Shown here: in pieces, positions 10,637 through 21,088 of the stretch
How the letters are laid out: each line of letters starts with the position of its first letter
Position numbering within the stretch: the stretch's first letter is position 1
From: an uncultured Pseudomonadota bacterium
Lineage (GTDB): Bacteria > Bdellovibrionota_B > Oligoflexia > Oligoflexales > CAIYRB01
NCBI GenBank assembly: GCA_903915625.1
Contig: CAIWTN010000017.1
Location: 1-64,000, forward strand
DNA: 64,000 nt
Reading direction: 5' to 3'
The notes under the pieces: generated by a model
What the model saw: the letters and a program-made list of their open reading frames with translations, nothing else
Told to the model about the DNA's origin: nothing
Database searches by the model: none
Program-made: the position numbers and the translations under genes

Positions 10637-10642
10637 AAATAT

Positions 10643-10660
10643 AGCCCTCAAAGGAGGGCT
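10643..10660 (+). promoter_or_regulatory. 5'-UTR hairpin sequestering the Shine-Dalgarno of the 10663 gene
   Basis: AGCCCTC-AAAG-GAGGGCT: perfect 7-bp stem, tetraloop. The GGAGG SD lies in the loop and 3' arm, directly before ATG 10663. Confidence 0.65.
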
Positions 10661-10662
10661 GG

Positions 10663-11142
10663 ATGAAACAGTCTCAAAAATTTACGGCTAACAATGTGCC
10701 TAGAGAGCTTGATGCAGCTGTAGCGCTGATGGTCAGGTGCCCTGCCAACACGCCCTCTTTAGCCGAATTGGCGAGGGCTGCAGGCCTCTCAATAACAAGC
10801 TTAAATCGCAAATTTCGCCGCCAACTTGGGCTAACTCCCAGGCGATGGTTTTGGAAATTTCGGACCCAATTGGCTGCAGAAATGCTCGCTACTGCACCGC
10901 AAGCTTCCTGCCTCAGCATCTCCAGACGCTGTGGGTTCGCCAGTATGGCGCACTTTTCCCGGCGCTTCCATATCGCTTTCGAGCAGCCACCAAGAGCATT
11001 CAGAGCACATTGCCAGCTAAATTGCACAAGCATCGACTCCCACGTTCACCCCACTGATATTGACATAAACGAACTCATCGAGCGGACACTTAATCTCATG
11101 GGCAAAGCAGAATGCCCTCCCGGAACTAAAACTCCACTCTAA
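10663..11142 (+). CDS. AraC-type helix-turn-helix protein without a sensor domain
   Basis: SLAELARAAGLSITSLNRKFRRQLGLTPRRWFWKFR ... SISRRCGFASMAHFSRRFHIAFEQPPRAFR, the two HTHs of the AraC family. Confidence 0.85.
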   Translation: MKQSQKFTANNVPRELDAAVALMVRCPANTPSLAELARAAGLSITSLNRKFRRQLGLTPRRWFWKFRTQLAAEMLATAPQASCLSISRRCGFASMAHFSRRFHIAFEQPPRAFRAHCQLNCTSIDSHVHPTDIDINELIERTLNLMGKAECPPGTKTPL

Positions 11143-11189
11143 TCGTCGACCTACTCTCCAAATTATCTTAAGCTTTACCTCGACGTTCT

Positions 11190-12719
11190 ATGATTCAACT
11201 GGAGGCCCACTCGTTGCCTGCTACATCCACATTATCGCTTAAAGTTTTGCATTTGGATGACGATCCATTTGAGCTGGAACGGGTAAAAAATGCGCTCGAA
11301 AGACACGCGCTAGATTGTACCTTTCATGTGGAATCTGTAAGCAATGTGAGCGATTACCGTAAAAAGCTCGCAAGCTATCCAGATCTGGTAATTTTAGATA
11401 TTCATGTCAACGATCCTGCTTTCACAGGCATTACTCTAACAAGAGAAACGCGGGAATCCGCTCCCGACACCGTCATTTTGATGTGCTCAACCGCAGATGA
11501 TTTGCGCACGATTGCTGATTGCCTAAATGCAGATGCCGATGACTTTATTTCAAAAATGTCGGACAAAGGGGAGCTGAGCCTCAGAGTCTTCAACTCCTAC
11601 CGCCTAGCTACTATGAAGCGAGGTGGTAATTTTATCGCCCAGCCCATCAGTACAGATAGGCTGCTACCAGTCGGCGCGACTATGGAGCGCATAGCACGCC
11701 GCATACCACTGATCCTCGATTCAGCAATCTCGGCTATATTTATCATTGGTGAATCTGGAACCGGCAAAGAAGTCGTAGCGGATCTTATTGGTAGCGCCCT
11801 ACCTCCAGAAACCCCGTTTATCAAAGTCAACTGCGGTGCCATTGCCCCAACCCTGCTCGAAAGTGAACTTTTCGGCCACGTCAAGGGTGCCTTTACCGGC
11901 GCGACCGCCGACAAACGCGGTCTACTGGAAGCGGCATCCGGCGGATGGATCTTCCTCGATGAAGTGGCTACGCTTAGCCCTTTAGCACAGGTGGCTCTAC
12001 TACGGGTCCTTGAAGATCACACTATGCTCCGTGTCGGATCAACTAAGCCCGTGCATCTTGACCTAAGAGTGCTTTCGGCAACAAACGAGTCCCTTGAGAC
12101 GCTTGTAGCGGAGGGTAAATTCCGCGCCGACCTTTGGCAAAGGCTCAGAGAAACTGAAATCAATCTGCCACCGCTGCGCCAGCGACCTGATGAAATACCA
12201 GCTTTAGTGGAGCGCTTTTGTAATAACATGAACGGAGGCCCCTACACTGTGAGCGGACCAGCAATGGCCGTACTAACTAGCGCCAGCTGGCGTGCGGGAA
12301 ATATCCGTGAACTCCGCAACTGTCTGCGCGCGATGACCGAAATGCATGTGAATAAGTTACTCACGCCACTTTCTATACCGGAGAGACTCTGGGAGGAAAT
12401 AGGCGAAAATCCTGAAACACAGCCTCAAGATCAAGCTGAACTAAGGCCACAGGTGCCGCCTGACGATTCAGATGACCACGGAATCGTAATTCCTTGGAAA
12501 TATGACGATAAACAAACATATGATCACCTTACTGACCTTTTGCTACTGACCTTGACGCGCAAAGTAGCATCAAGGCATGGGCGATTATCACTGCGTAGCT
12601 TGGCTCAAACTATTGGAATGTCCCGCAGCACGTTATCTTCTCGGTTAAAAAATCTCGTCCATCGAAATTTGATTTCTACTACTGAGCTCTCTCAACTCGT
12701 TGGAATTAATGAGGCCTAA
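11190..12719 (+). CDS. Sigma54-dependent response regulator / enhancer-binding protein (REC-AAA-HTH)
   Basis: Receiver LHLDDDP, LVILDIHV and ISK; Walker A GESGTGKE; GAFTGA motif; SGGWIFLDEVATL; C-terminal HTH. Confidence 0.93.
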   Translation: MIQLEAHSLPATSTLSLKVLHLDDDPFELERVKNALERHALDCTFHVESVSNVSDYRKKLASYPDLVILDIHVNDPAFTGITLTRETRESAPDTVILMCSTADDLRTIADCLNADADDFISKMSDKGELSLRVFNSYRLATMKRGGNFIAQPISTDRLLPVGATMERIARRIPLILDSAISAIFIIGESGTGKEVVADLIGSALPPETPFIKVNCGAIAPTLLESELFGHVKGAFTGATADKRGLLEAASGGWIFLDEVATLSPLAQVALLRVLEDHTMLRVGSTKPVHLDLRVLSATNESLETLVAEGKFRADLWQRLRETEINLPPLRQRPDEIPALVERFCNNMNGGPYTVSGPAMAVLTSASWRAGNIRELRNCLRAMTEMHVNKLLTPLSIPERLWEEIGENPETQPQDQAELRPQVPPDDSDDHGIVIPWKYDDKQTYDHLTDLLLLTLTRKVASRHGRLSLRSLAQTIGMSRSTLSSRLKNLVHRNLISTTELSQLVGINEA

Positions 12720-13287
12720 CTTGTCTAAAGATCGTATTCAGCTATCCCACTTACGCCTGCACCTGATCATCGGAATTCTCCCCGCAGAACGACTGATTCC
12801 ACAACCCGTGGATGTCGGTGTGGATCTAGACCTTGATCTAAGCAAAGCGGCAGTTAGTGGCAACTTAATGCAGAGTGTCGATTACGGAGATCTACTCAAG
12901 CAAGTCAGCTTTATTCTACATGCCGGGCACTTTTATCTCTTAGAGACAGCAGCTCTTGCATTGGTTCACTTTTTACTGACGCCTCTAAATAAGGACGCAC
13001 AAGTCAGCCATGCTCGAGTCAGTTTGAGCAAAAGGGAAGCACCACGAGTTAGTCCAGCTATACCAAAAGTCACTGTTGCTAGAGACTTCGTAGACGTGAA
13101 CGTGGCGGAAGAAAGAATCGGCGACACCACAGTCCACCATATTTTCTCAGGACATAACGTCACCGTACAGCGGCTGCACGGTAAAAACATTCCGACGGTG
13201 CAGCACGACTCTAGCCATAAGGCACGAGTTGAGGACATGGAGATAGCTCCTGGCACAATCTTGCGCGTAAGATCTCTCGAAATCTAA
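12709..13287 (+). CDS. folB: Dihydroneopterin aldolase with a C-terminal extension
   Basis: LRLHLIIGILPAERLIPQPVDVGVDLDLDL, VDYGDLL, FYLLETAA. ATG 12709 overlaps the stop of the preceding gene. About 65 extra C-terminal residues. Confidence 0.82.
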   Translation: MRPNLSKDRIQLSHLRLHLIIGILPAERLIPQPVDVGVDLDLDLSKAAVSGNLMQSVDYGDLLKQVSFILHAGHFYLLETAALALVHFLLTPLNKDAQVSHARVSLSKREAPRVSPAIPKVTVARDFVDVNVAEERIGDTTVHHIFSGHNVTVQRLHGKNIPTVQHDSSHKARVEDMEIAPGTILRVRSLEI

Positions 13288-13319
13288 AGACGCACAAGAC
13301 CCATAGCCGCCGACAGAGC

Positions 13320-14102
13320 TCAGGTGACAAGCATACCGCCATCGACGGGTAGTTCCACTCCGGTAATCCAGCCTGCCGCAGGACTCGCGAGAAACACCAC
13401 CGCCATCGCGATATCCCGCGGCTGCCCCATCCGTCCGAGAGGATGTAGCTGGTCCACCGCGGCAGTGCTTTCAATAAAGCTCTTTTCATCGACGAAACGA
13501 CTACGGTACATCGGAGTATCGACGATAGCCGGGAGAATCGCGTTCACTCTAACACCCTCGGGCCCTAGCTCGAGTGCAAGTGTCCGAGTAAGCTGACCAA
13601 GGGCAGCCTTGCTGGCGTTGTAGGCCGATGCACCCGGAATCGCTTTTTGCGCTAAAGTGGAACTTATATTGATCACCGAAGCATGCTTTGACCGGCTCAG
13701 TAATTCGAGCAAATCGCGAGTAAGGAAAAACGGTACACTCGCATTTAGTATAAAGCACTGATCTAAGCTGGCATCTTCGGTTTCCCGAATGGGAGCAGAG
13801 ACAAAACAGCCGGCATTATTAACTAGCACATCCAAACTGCCAAGCAGCTTGGCCTGTTCCACAACACGAGCACGGTCAGCATGAACGGCAAGATCCGCGG
13901 CCACCCGGTAAACCTGACAACCAGCATTTATTGCACCAACAGCCTGTGCTGTGTGCTCCAATTTTTTCGCATCACGTCCTACCAAAATCAGCTTAGCAGC
14001 ACCGGCTTGCGCCATTTCTACTGCAGTGGCCGCACCGATGCCAGAACCAGCGCCCGTGATCAGAGCAGTATAACCATCTAAACTGAAGACGGTAGACATC
14101 AT
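13320..14102 (-). CDS. Short-chain dehydrogenase/reductase; sepiapterin-reductase-type role suggested by context
   Basis: TGAGSGIG, VLVNNAG, NISS, YNASKAA, PVDGGM. Start codon directly abuts the stop of the PTPS gene. Confidence 0.9.
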   Translation of the reverse strand: MMSTVFSLDGYTALITGAGSGIGAATAVEMAQAGAAKLILVGRDAKKLEHTAQAVGAINAGCQVYRVAADLAVHADRARVVEQAKLLGSLDVLVNNAGCFVSAPIRETEDASLDQCFILNASVPFFLTRDLLELLSRSKHASVINISSTLAQKAIPGASAYNASKAALGQLTRTLALELGPEGVRVNAILPAIVDTPMYRSRFVDEKSFIESTAAVDQLHPLGRMGQPRDIAMAVVFLASPAAGWITGVELPVDGGMLVT

Positions 14103-14522
14103 TTAGCTCCGTGTTTTGCGGACTCGATTGCTTGGTGTTTCGTGAAGCACAATATCTTCTAGCCGCACATGAGGCGCTTCACGAGCTAGCACGCTGACAA
14201 TTCGTTCCCAGATTTTTTCTGCAAACATTTCAGTGGTTGGTACTACGCTTTGCATCCAAGAAACGTCAGTATTAAGATTCTTGTGATCTACGTCTGAGAT
14301 CACTTGGGCAAACACGACCTCTTTCAGCTGGCGTAGATTCATAATCATACCCGTCTCAGGATCAAGCGACCCACTAACTGTGACTTCGAGAGTATAGTTA
14401 TGGCCGTGTCCAGCAGGGTTAGCACATAGTCCAAAAACCGAGGTGTTCTGCCTGTCGTCCCATTCAGGACGGTACAGCCGATGACCAGCACAAAATTGAA
14501 AGGCCCGAGTGATCGTCAGCAT
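14103..14522 (-). CDS. 6-pyruvoyl-tetrahydropterin synthase (PTPS/QueD superfamily, BH4-type by sequence)
   Basis: FCAGHRLY, VFGLCANPAGHGHNY, DPETGMIMNLRQLK, VDHKNLN, PTTEMFAEKIW, HETPSN: zinc His set, catalytic Cys and closing Glu. Confidence 0.9.
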   Translation of the reverse strand: MLTITRAFQFCAGHRLYRPEWDDRQNTSVFGLCANPAGHGHNYTLEVTVSGSLDPETGMIMNLRQLKEVVFAQVISDVDHKNLNTDVSWMQSVVPTTEMFAEKIWERIVSVLAREAPHVRLEDIVLHETPSNRVRKTRS

Positions 14523-14542
14523 TTATTAGTCCCTTTTAAGGT

Positions 14543-16309
14543 TTAGTCTGCAGCCGCTGCCAGTGCTAGCCCCTGCTGCACCAACCATCTTTTTTCATCG
14601 CTTGAAGCTGCCGTCTCGCGCTCCAGCGCTGCCGCGAGGTCATCTGCACCAGGTGCCTTAGTTCTCTTTGCAAGCTCGATCAACTCGATCTGCAGGAGCC
14701 ACTCATGTGGAAAACCAGAGCTAATATCCTGGAGTAGTTTTACCACCTGCTCGGCAAACACCTCAGGTCGCACAGAATTCGTGATCTTATCGCGTAGCTC
14801 TCGCACTTTCTGATAGGCAGCAAATGCTGCTAGCTCAGCGGCAGAGAAAGGTGAAGTCCTAGCAGGACTAGTTGCTGCTGTCCCGACATCGTGTGAACCA
14901 TATCGTTCAGGGTCTGCGGGGCCTCCGGAAACCGATGTCACAGCTTCGCCGACAGCCATGTCAAAATCTCCCCACTCGGGAAGAAAATAGTCCTTTTCGC
15001 CTCTTTTAACGGTGCATCCGCGCCACTTTATTGCGAGCAAAGTCTGACTCTCATCTCGCAATATTTCCGCAACCAAGCCTACAATTTCAAATCCGGTAGT
15101 AAGACGCAGCGTTGATTTTAAGCCGACCTTGATACCCAACTTAGACAGATCGTCTGTATTGGCATAGCGCAGCGGCTTCTCGGCTAGGCCAACAGCACGC
15201 CCGAGTGGCGTGCTAAAGCCGAAAGCATGCTCAGCTACGCTTTGGCCACGAAGTTCTCTGCCGTTCACGCAAAGTTGTACAGGGCCTTGCCACCTAACAA
15301 AATCCACGGACTGGTCAGCCTGGGACAAATATTCAGCGACTTCACCGCTAATCTGAATACCTGAATCTAAAGTAGTGGTGGTAACCGTGGCGCCACTTAA
15401 GGCCTCGGCCAACCCATAAACACCACCACGCTTGTAAGACAGTGTTTGCTCAAATTCGCGCAGCACTGTTTTCAAATGGTTAATATCCTCAGCCACGAAA
15501 AGCTGAGGTTGCGGCTCAGTGATATCATATCCGGTCTCTACACAGTCTGCAGTCAATCGCAGTTTCTTGACCTTGGGCATCAAACAAGCCTGGCTTTCGC
15601 CGACGGAAGATAAAAGACCAGCACCATATATTTTAGGTGCCGCAAGTGAACCGATTAAACCGTACTCAACGGTCCACCAATTCATCCGGGCTACTTTACT
15701 CGCCTCGGTTATGACTGTCACTGCAGCAGTTGCCTGAGTCAATGCCACTGTCGCAGATTGCACTTGAGAAACAGTGCTATCTGGATTCTCTTTTACATCC
15801 GACAGGGTCCGTATGGCCTCGTAAAGCTTCAGATCCTGCTTAGAGAAGATGGCTTTTTGTGCCATTGACGCATACATCTGAAGATATTCGGAATATTCCG
15901 GATCAGCGAGTATCGGAGCGTGTCCTGCGGCCTCATGCACAATATCCGGTGCTGGCGTATAGTGAATGTGATCTACAGACCGCATATCCGAAGCAATTGG
16001 CAAAATTCGCCTAGCCTGAAAATCAAGAAAGGCTGCTGGCGGAATGAAGCCTTCCACTGGTACGGCACCCCAGCCTAGATCCCGTAGTTTGGCATCCATT
16101 TCTGCGATACTTGGAATCCGATCCACGCTGATGCCAGTTCGACGCAGCCCTTCTAAATAGATGGGGACTGCGTGCTCCTTAAAATAAGCGCGTGACTGCC
16201 GCATGATGTAACGCCAGCCAGCATGATCACGCGCCGAATACCGATCGGCACGCTGCTCGACACAGTATTTTTGCAGGTAAGCTGGTAGCTTGGCTATAGT
16301 TCGATACAT
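14543..16309 (-). CDS. phhA: Aromatic amino acid (phenylalanine 4-) hydroxylase, long form
   Basis: TPAPDIVHEAAGHAPILADPEY (HxxxxH iron ligands), WWTVEYGLIG (Glu ligand), GAGLLSSVGE. 588 aa with a C-terminal extension. Confidence 0.92.
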   Translation of the reverse strand: MYRTIAKLPAYLQKYCVEQRADRYSARDHAGWRYIMRQSRAYFKEHAVPIYLEGLRRTGISVDRIPSIAEMDAKLRDLGWGAVPVEGFIPPAAFLDFQARRILPIASDMRSVDHIHYTPAPDIVHEAAGHAPILADPEYSEYLQMYASMAQKAIFSKQDLKLYEAIRTLSDVKENPDSTVSQVQSATVALTQATAAVTVITEASKVARMNWWTVEYGLIGSLAAPKIYGAGLLSSVGESQACLMPKVKKLRLTADCVETGYDITEPQPQLFVAEDINHLKTVLREFEQTLSYKRGGVYGLAEALSGATVTTTTLDSGIQISGEVAEYLSQADQSVDFVRWQGPVQLCVNGRELRGQSVAEHAFGFSTPLGRAVGLAEKPLRYANTDDLSKLGIKVGLKSTLRLTTGFEIVGLVAEILRDESQTLLAIKWRGCTVKRGEKDYFLPEWGDFDMAVGEAVTSVSGGPADPERYGSHDVGTAATSPARTSPFSAAELAAFAAYQKVRELRDKITNSVRPEVFAEQVVKLLQDISSGFPHEWLLQIELIELAKRTKAPGADDLAAALERETAASSDEKRWLVQQGLALAAAAD

Positions 16310-16348
16310 CTCTGGACTCCGCCATCGCCATTCAGAAGCACTAAAGCA

Positions 16349-17893
16349 TTATTGATGAAACTTCATACAAGATGCGACCATCGTGCGCAGGCCAAAAGTC
16401 GATCCGCCTCCCGATGGGTAGCCAAGAGCCTGACAATTCCAACCGGTACCTGCAATATCCAGGTGAACCCATTTAGAATCACCAACAAACTCCTTGAGGA
16501 ACAGACCACCCATGATGGTGCCGCCTTTAACGCTCGGCTTGGCAATATTCTTCAAGTCGGCAATGTCACCTTTTGTCTCTTTTTCCAGCTCGGCCCAAAG
16601 GGGTAACTGCCACAGAGGCTCACCTTCAGACGCACCGGCATCCAACACATTCTGCGCGGAAGCTTGGTCATTTGACATGACAGCAGCTCCGACACAGCCT
16701 AAAGCCATAAGAACGGCGCCAGTCAAAGTCGCGATATCGATGGTCAGTTGAGGCTTGTATTCCGTGATCGCATAGTGGAGCACGTCGGCCAATACAAGGC
16801 GCCCCTCGGCATCCGTGTTGTGAACTTCGATGGTCTTGCCATTCATCGCCCGAACAACGTCACCTGGCTTGGTAGCGTTACCAGATGGCATATTTTCCGT
16901 GGTTCCCACGACACAAACCACATTTACAGGAGGCTTCACCTTAGCAAAAAAGTGGGCTGCGCCTAGAACAGCCGCGCCACCGGACATGTCGTACTTCATC
17001 TCTTCCATCCCGGCGGATGGCTTGATGCTGATGCCGCCAGAGTCAAACGTCAAACCTTTGCCCACGAGGGCCACGGTCTTGCTTTTGTCCTTGCCTTCGA
17101 TCTCAATAACAATCGTGCGTGGCTCGGTGCCCCCACCATCGGAAACGCTCAAGAACGATCCCATGCCAAGCTTAGTCATTTGCTCTTTATCGAGAATTTT
17201 GTGCTTTAGACCGTTATCCTGCGCAATTTCTTGCGCTATCTCTGCCAACTTGATTGGATTGATGTAGTTGGCCGGGGCGTCCTGGAGAAAACGAGTCAAA
17301 ACTTGCGCTTTAGCAAACGCAATTTGCTGCGCAATAGCATCGGCACTCACGTCGGATCCTAGCAACGTGACGCGAGCGGGGAAGCTCTGGACGTCTTTCT
17401 TCCTCGCGCCCTTGAATACGGCTGAGGTGTAGAGACCACTCGCATAACCATCGAAGACTTCTGTAGCACTGAGACCTTCGGCCGCAGCAAACGCTAGGTG
17501 ACTGATCTTGAGCTCTTTAGTTGCTTTAGCTGCATCGAGACCGAGCTGGCGCGCGACTTGCCGCGCATGAACCTTCACTGTCGACTGCGGTACTAATGTG
17601 AAGGCACTGCCGTCAACGGCAAGGTGCAGTGGTCCAGCGCTGAGCTTCCAGCCTAGTGCTGCAGCGGCTGCAGTCAGTTTGCGCACTAATTCCGCATCAA
17701 GCTTCGGTGCGTTGAAAGCAAACGCATCCTTATTGTCATCTTGACCCTTCACAACGATGACAGTGTGGGCTCCCGCTGCCGCCTGACCAGCGGCAACCTG
17801 CACAATATTAAGCCAATCGCTACTGTCCGGTAGCAGGTTTTTCCAGGATTCATTTTGTAGAGCGTGGCGCATGGTCTTATTCCTTTGGTCCAA
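16349..17893 (-). CDS. pepA: Leucyl aminopeptidase (M17)
   Basis: LVGKGLTFDSGGISIKPSAGMEEMKYDMSGGAAV, NTDAEGRLVLADVL, IDIATLTGA. Start may be the internal ATG at MRHALQ. Confidence 0.95.
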   Translation of the reverse strand: MDQRNKTMRHALQNESWKNLLPDSSDWLNIVQVAAGQAAAGAHTVIVVKGQDDNKDAFAFNAPKLDAELVRKLTAAAAALGWKLSAGPLHLAVDGSAFTLVPQSTVKVHARQVARQLGLDAAKATKELKISHLAFAAAEGLSATEVFDGYASGLYTSAVFKGARKKDVQSFPARVTLLGSDVSADAIAQQIAFAKAQVLTRFLQDAPANYINPIKLAEIAQEIAQDNGLKHKILDKEQMTKLGMGSFLSVSDGGGTEPRTIVIEIEGKDKSKTVALVGKGLTFDSGGISIKPSAGMEEMKYDMSGGAAVLGAAHFFAKVKPPVNVVCVVGTTENMPSGNATKPGDVVRAMNGKTIEVHNTDAEGRLVLADVLHYAITEYKPQLTIDIATLTGAVLMALGCVGAAVMSNDQASAQNVLDAGASEGEPLWQLPLWAELEKETKGDIADLKNIAKPSVKGGTIMGGLFLKEFVGDSKWVHLDIAGTGWNCQALGYPSGGGSTFGLRTMVASCMKFHQ

Positions 17894-18032
17894 GTTGGCT
17901 TGACGGTCACGAATCTACCGGATTGGCCGAGCCAGGGCAAGACAGCGAGGAGGGCTTGAGACTTGCGGCCAGACCGTCTACAACTATAGCGCCGCCACTC
18001 ACAGACGGTGGCCACTGGCTAGAGTCCTGTAA

Positions 18033-19319
<1,287 letters not shown>

Positions 19320-19326
19320 TCCCGCT

Positions 19327-20436
19327 GTGGCGCGCAACTCTATCGCCCCAATTTTCTGGATGCTGGCACTAGGCCCTACGCTTATTGCCAGCGATTGCGC
19401 GCAAAACCCCTCAAAATCAGTAAATTCAGTGGCGGCAGAGCAAACTGCCGCCACTTTCGAACTTGATGTCGCCCGTAGCCAAAGTGATCTCGCCGAACTG
19501 ACGAGACATCCCCATCCGCTAGGCTCAATTCGCCAGCGCGAGGTAGCCAGTTGGCTCGTGTCTAGACTGACTAGCGAGGGCATTCGCGCAGTTAAGGAAG
19601 ATTTTAATGCTGTGACGCCAAATCCAGCAACTCAGCGCACAAGCGAGAATACACCCCTTACCGTCAATCTGATCGGCCACAACATATATGCCATGGATGT
19701 CGGAAGACTTAATCCGCCATGCGTCGTCGCTCTAGCATCACACTACGATTCAAAAGATATTGCCGGGGTTAAATATCTTGGGGCGAACGATAGCGGATCG
19801 TCGACTGCAGTCCTTTTACAACTCCTCACTCACATTAAGAAGCATAGTGTTTACCATCAAATGACCTGTGGCTTTGTAGGCTGGTTTTTTGATGGAGAAG
19901 AGTCCGTGTTAGCAAACTGGACAGACGGCCAACTATCCCATCCGTCGAGAATGATCGACCATACTTATGGTAGTCGAATGCTCGCCTCCAAGCTAATACC
20001 CTGCATGTTCAGCGGCAAGCCGTCGAGTTGCCTGCCAGCCGAAAATGGTCGAAATACAGGGCCAGCTGTGGCTGCTGTAATCCTCTTGGACATGATCGGC
20101 TCACCCGAGCTTAAACTATCCCGCGATCTCCAGTCATCACCAGAGTTACAAAGAATCGCGCAAAGAGGAGCTGCGCTATTAGGACTTCCAGAAATTTTTA
20201 CTGAACAAGCTGCTAGCATCGAGGATGATCACAGGCCGTTCCGCGCCCTAGGTATTCCAGCCATAGACCTGATCGACTTTCAGCACCTTAAGCACTGGCA
20301 CAAGCCTAGCGACGATGTGGACACACTTTCACCAGCAAGCCTAAATATTGCTGGACATATAGCTCTTTACGTTGCATCTAGCCTCGCCAATCCAGCTGAC
20401 CCAAAGCACCCCACCAAAAAAATTAATAATCAATAA
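19327..20436 (+). CDS. Animal-type glutaminyl-peptide cyclotransferase (M28 family), likely exported
   Basis: ASHYDSKD...GANDSGSSTAVLLQLL, FDGEES, YGSRMLASKL, LLDMIGS, DDHRPFRALGIPAIDLIDF, HWHKPSDD. Start placed at GTG 19327, after the eno stop. Confidence 0.8.
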   Translation: MARNSIAPIFWMLALGPTLIASDCAQNPSKSVNSVAAEQTAATFELDVARSQSDLAELTRHPHPLGSIRQREVASWLVSRLTSEGIRAVKEDFNAVTPNPATQRTSENTPLTVNLIGHNIYAMDVGRLNPPCVVALASHYDSKDIAGVKYLGANDSGSSTAVLLQLLTHIKKHSVYHQMTCGFVGWFFDGEESVLANWTDGQLSHPSRMIDHTYGSRMLASKLIPCMFSGKPSSCLPAENGRNTGPAVAAVILLDMIGSPELKLSRDLQSSPELQRIAQRGAALLGLPEIFTEQAASIEDDHRPFRALGIPAIDLIDFQHLKHWHKPSDDVDTLSPASLNIAGHIALYVASSLANPADPKHPTKKINNQ

Positions 20437-20505
20437 TATCAATATATTATCAAAATCCTTTAAAGTTTTTCCCACCCCCACCGACAAGTCTTTAGAAGAG
20501 AGATA

Positions 20506-21036
20506 TTGCGTTTAGGAGTCATAGTCATGCTGACTAGCACGGTGGATTTCGGAAATCTAACTATCGATATCCAACAAACTGCAAATGAAGTCGTCTATAA
20601 ATTCGTTGGCGAGGTTGACGAACATTTTCGGCAAAAAGACGTGCCCAGAGTCAAGAAGGCGAACATCACCTTCGTCCTGGAGGACATCGCCACATTCAAC
20701 TCCTGTGGTATTCGCGAATGGATTTACTTGGTCCGTGATATTAGCGAGCTTGGGGCGTTGAAATTTACCAAATGTTCAGTAGCAATGATCGATCAGATTA
20801 ATATGGTCCCGGACTCTCTCGGCAAAGGGACTGTTGATTCATTTTTCGCCCCCTACTACTGCAACTGTGGTGGCGAAGTAAATCGCCTGATCAATGTCGG
20901 AGATTGCCTACCTCTCTTACTTAGGAAAAATGCTCCTGAGTTTAAATGCGAAGAATGCGGCCACAAACTCGAGTTTGATGCTTTAGAAGAAAGTTACTTT
21001 CTGTTTGCTGAAGCGGCACTACCAGAAGCTTCCTAG
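20506..21036 (+). CDS. STAS-like domain protein with a CxC...CxxC zinc ribbon
   Basis: ITFVLEDIATFNSCGIREWIYL (STAS strand-helix); CNCGGE ... CEECGH. Paralogous to 53390-53869. Confidence 0.75.
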   Translation: MRLGVIVMLTSTVDFGNLTIDIQQTANEVVYKFVGEVDEHFRQKDVPRVKKANITFVLEDIATFNSCGIREWIYLVRDISELGALKFTKCSVAMIDQINMVPDSLGKGTVDSFFAPYYCNCGGEVNRLINVGDCLPLLLRKNAPEFKCEECGHKLEFDALEESYFLFAEAALPEAS

Positions 21037-21088
21037 ATCGGCCTAAGGGGCTCACCTTACTTAACACTATGAAATAGGATGATGATCA

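Noticed and set aside
20430-20460. ATAATATCAATATATTAT palindrome as a terminator after the glutaminyl cyclase
   Set aside because: Very weak all-AT stem with no T-tract; common by chance in AT-rich spacers.
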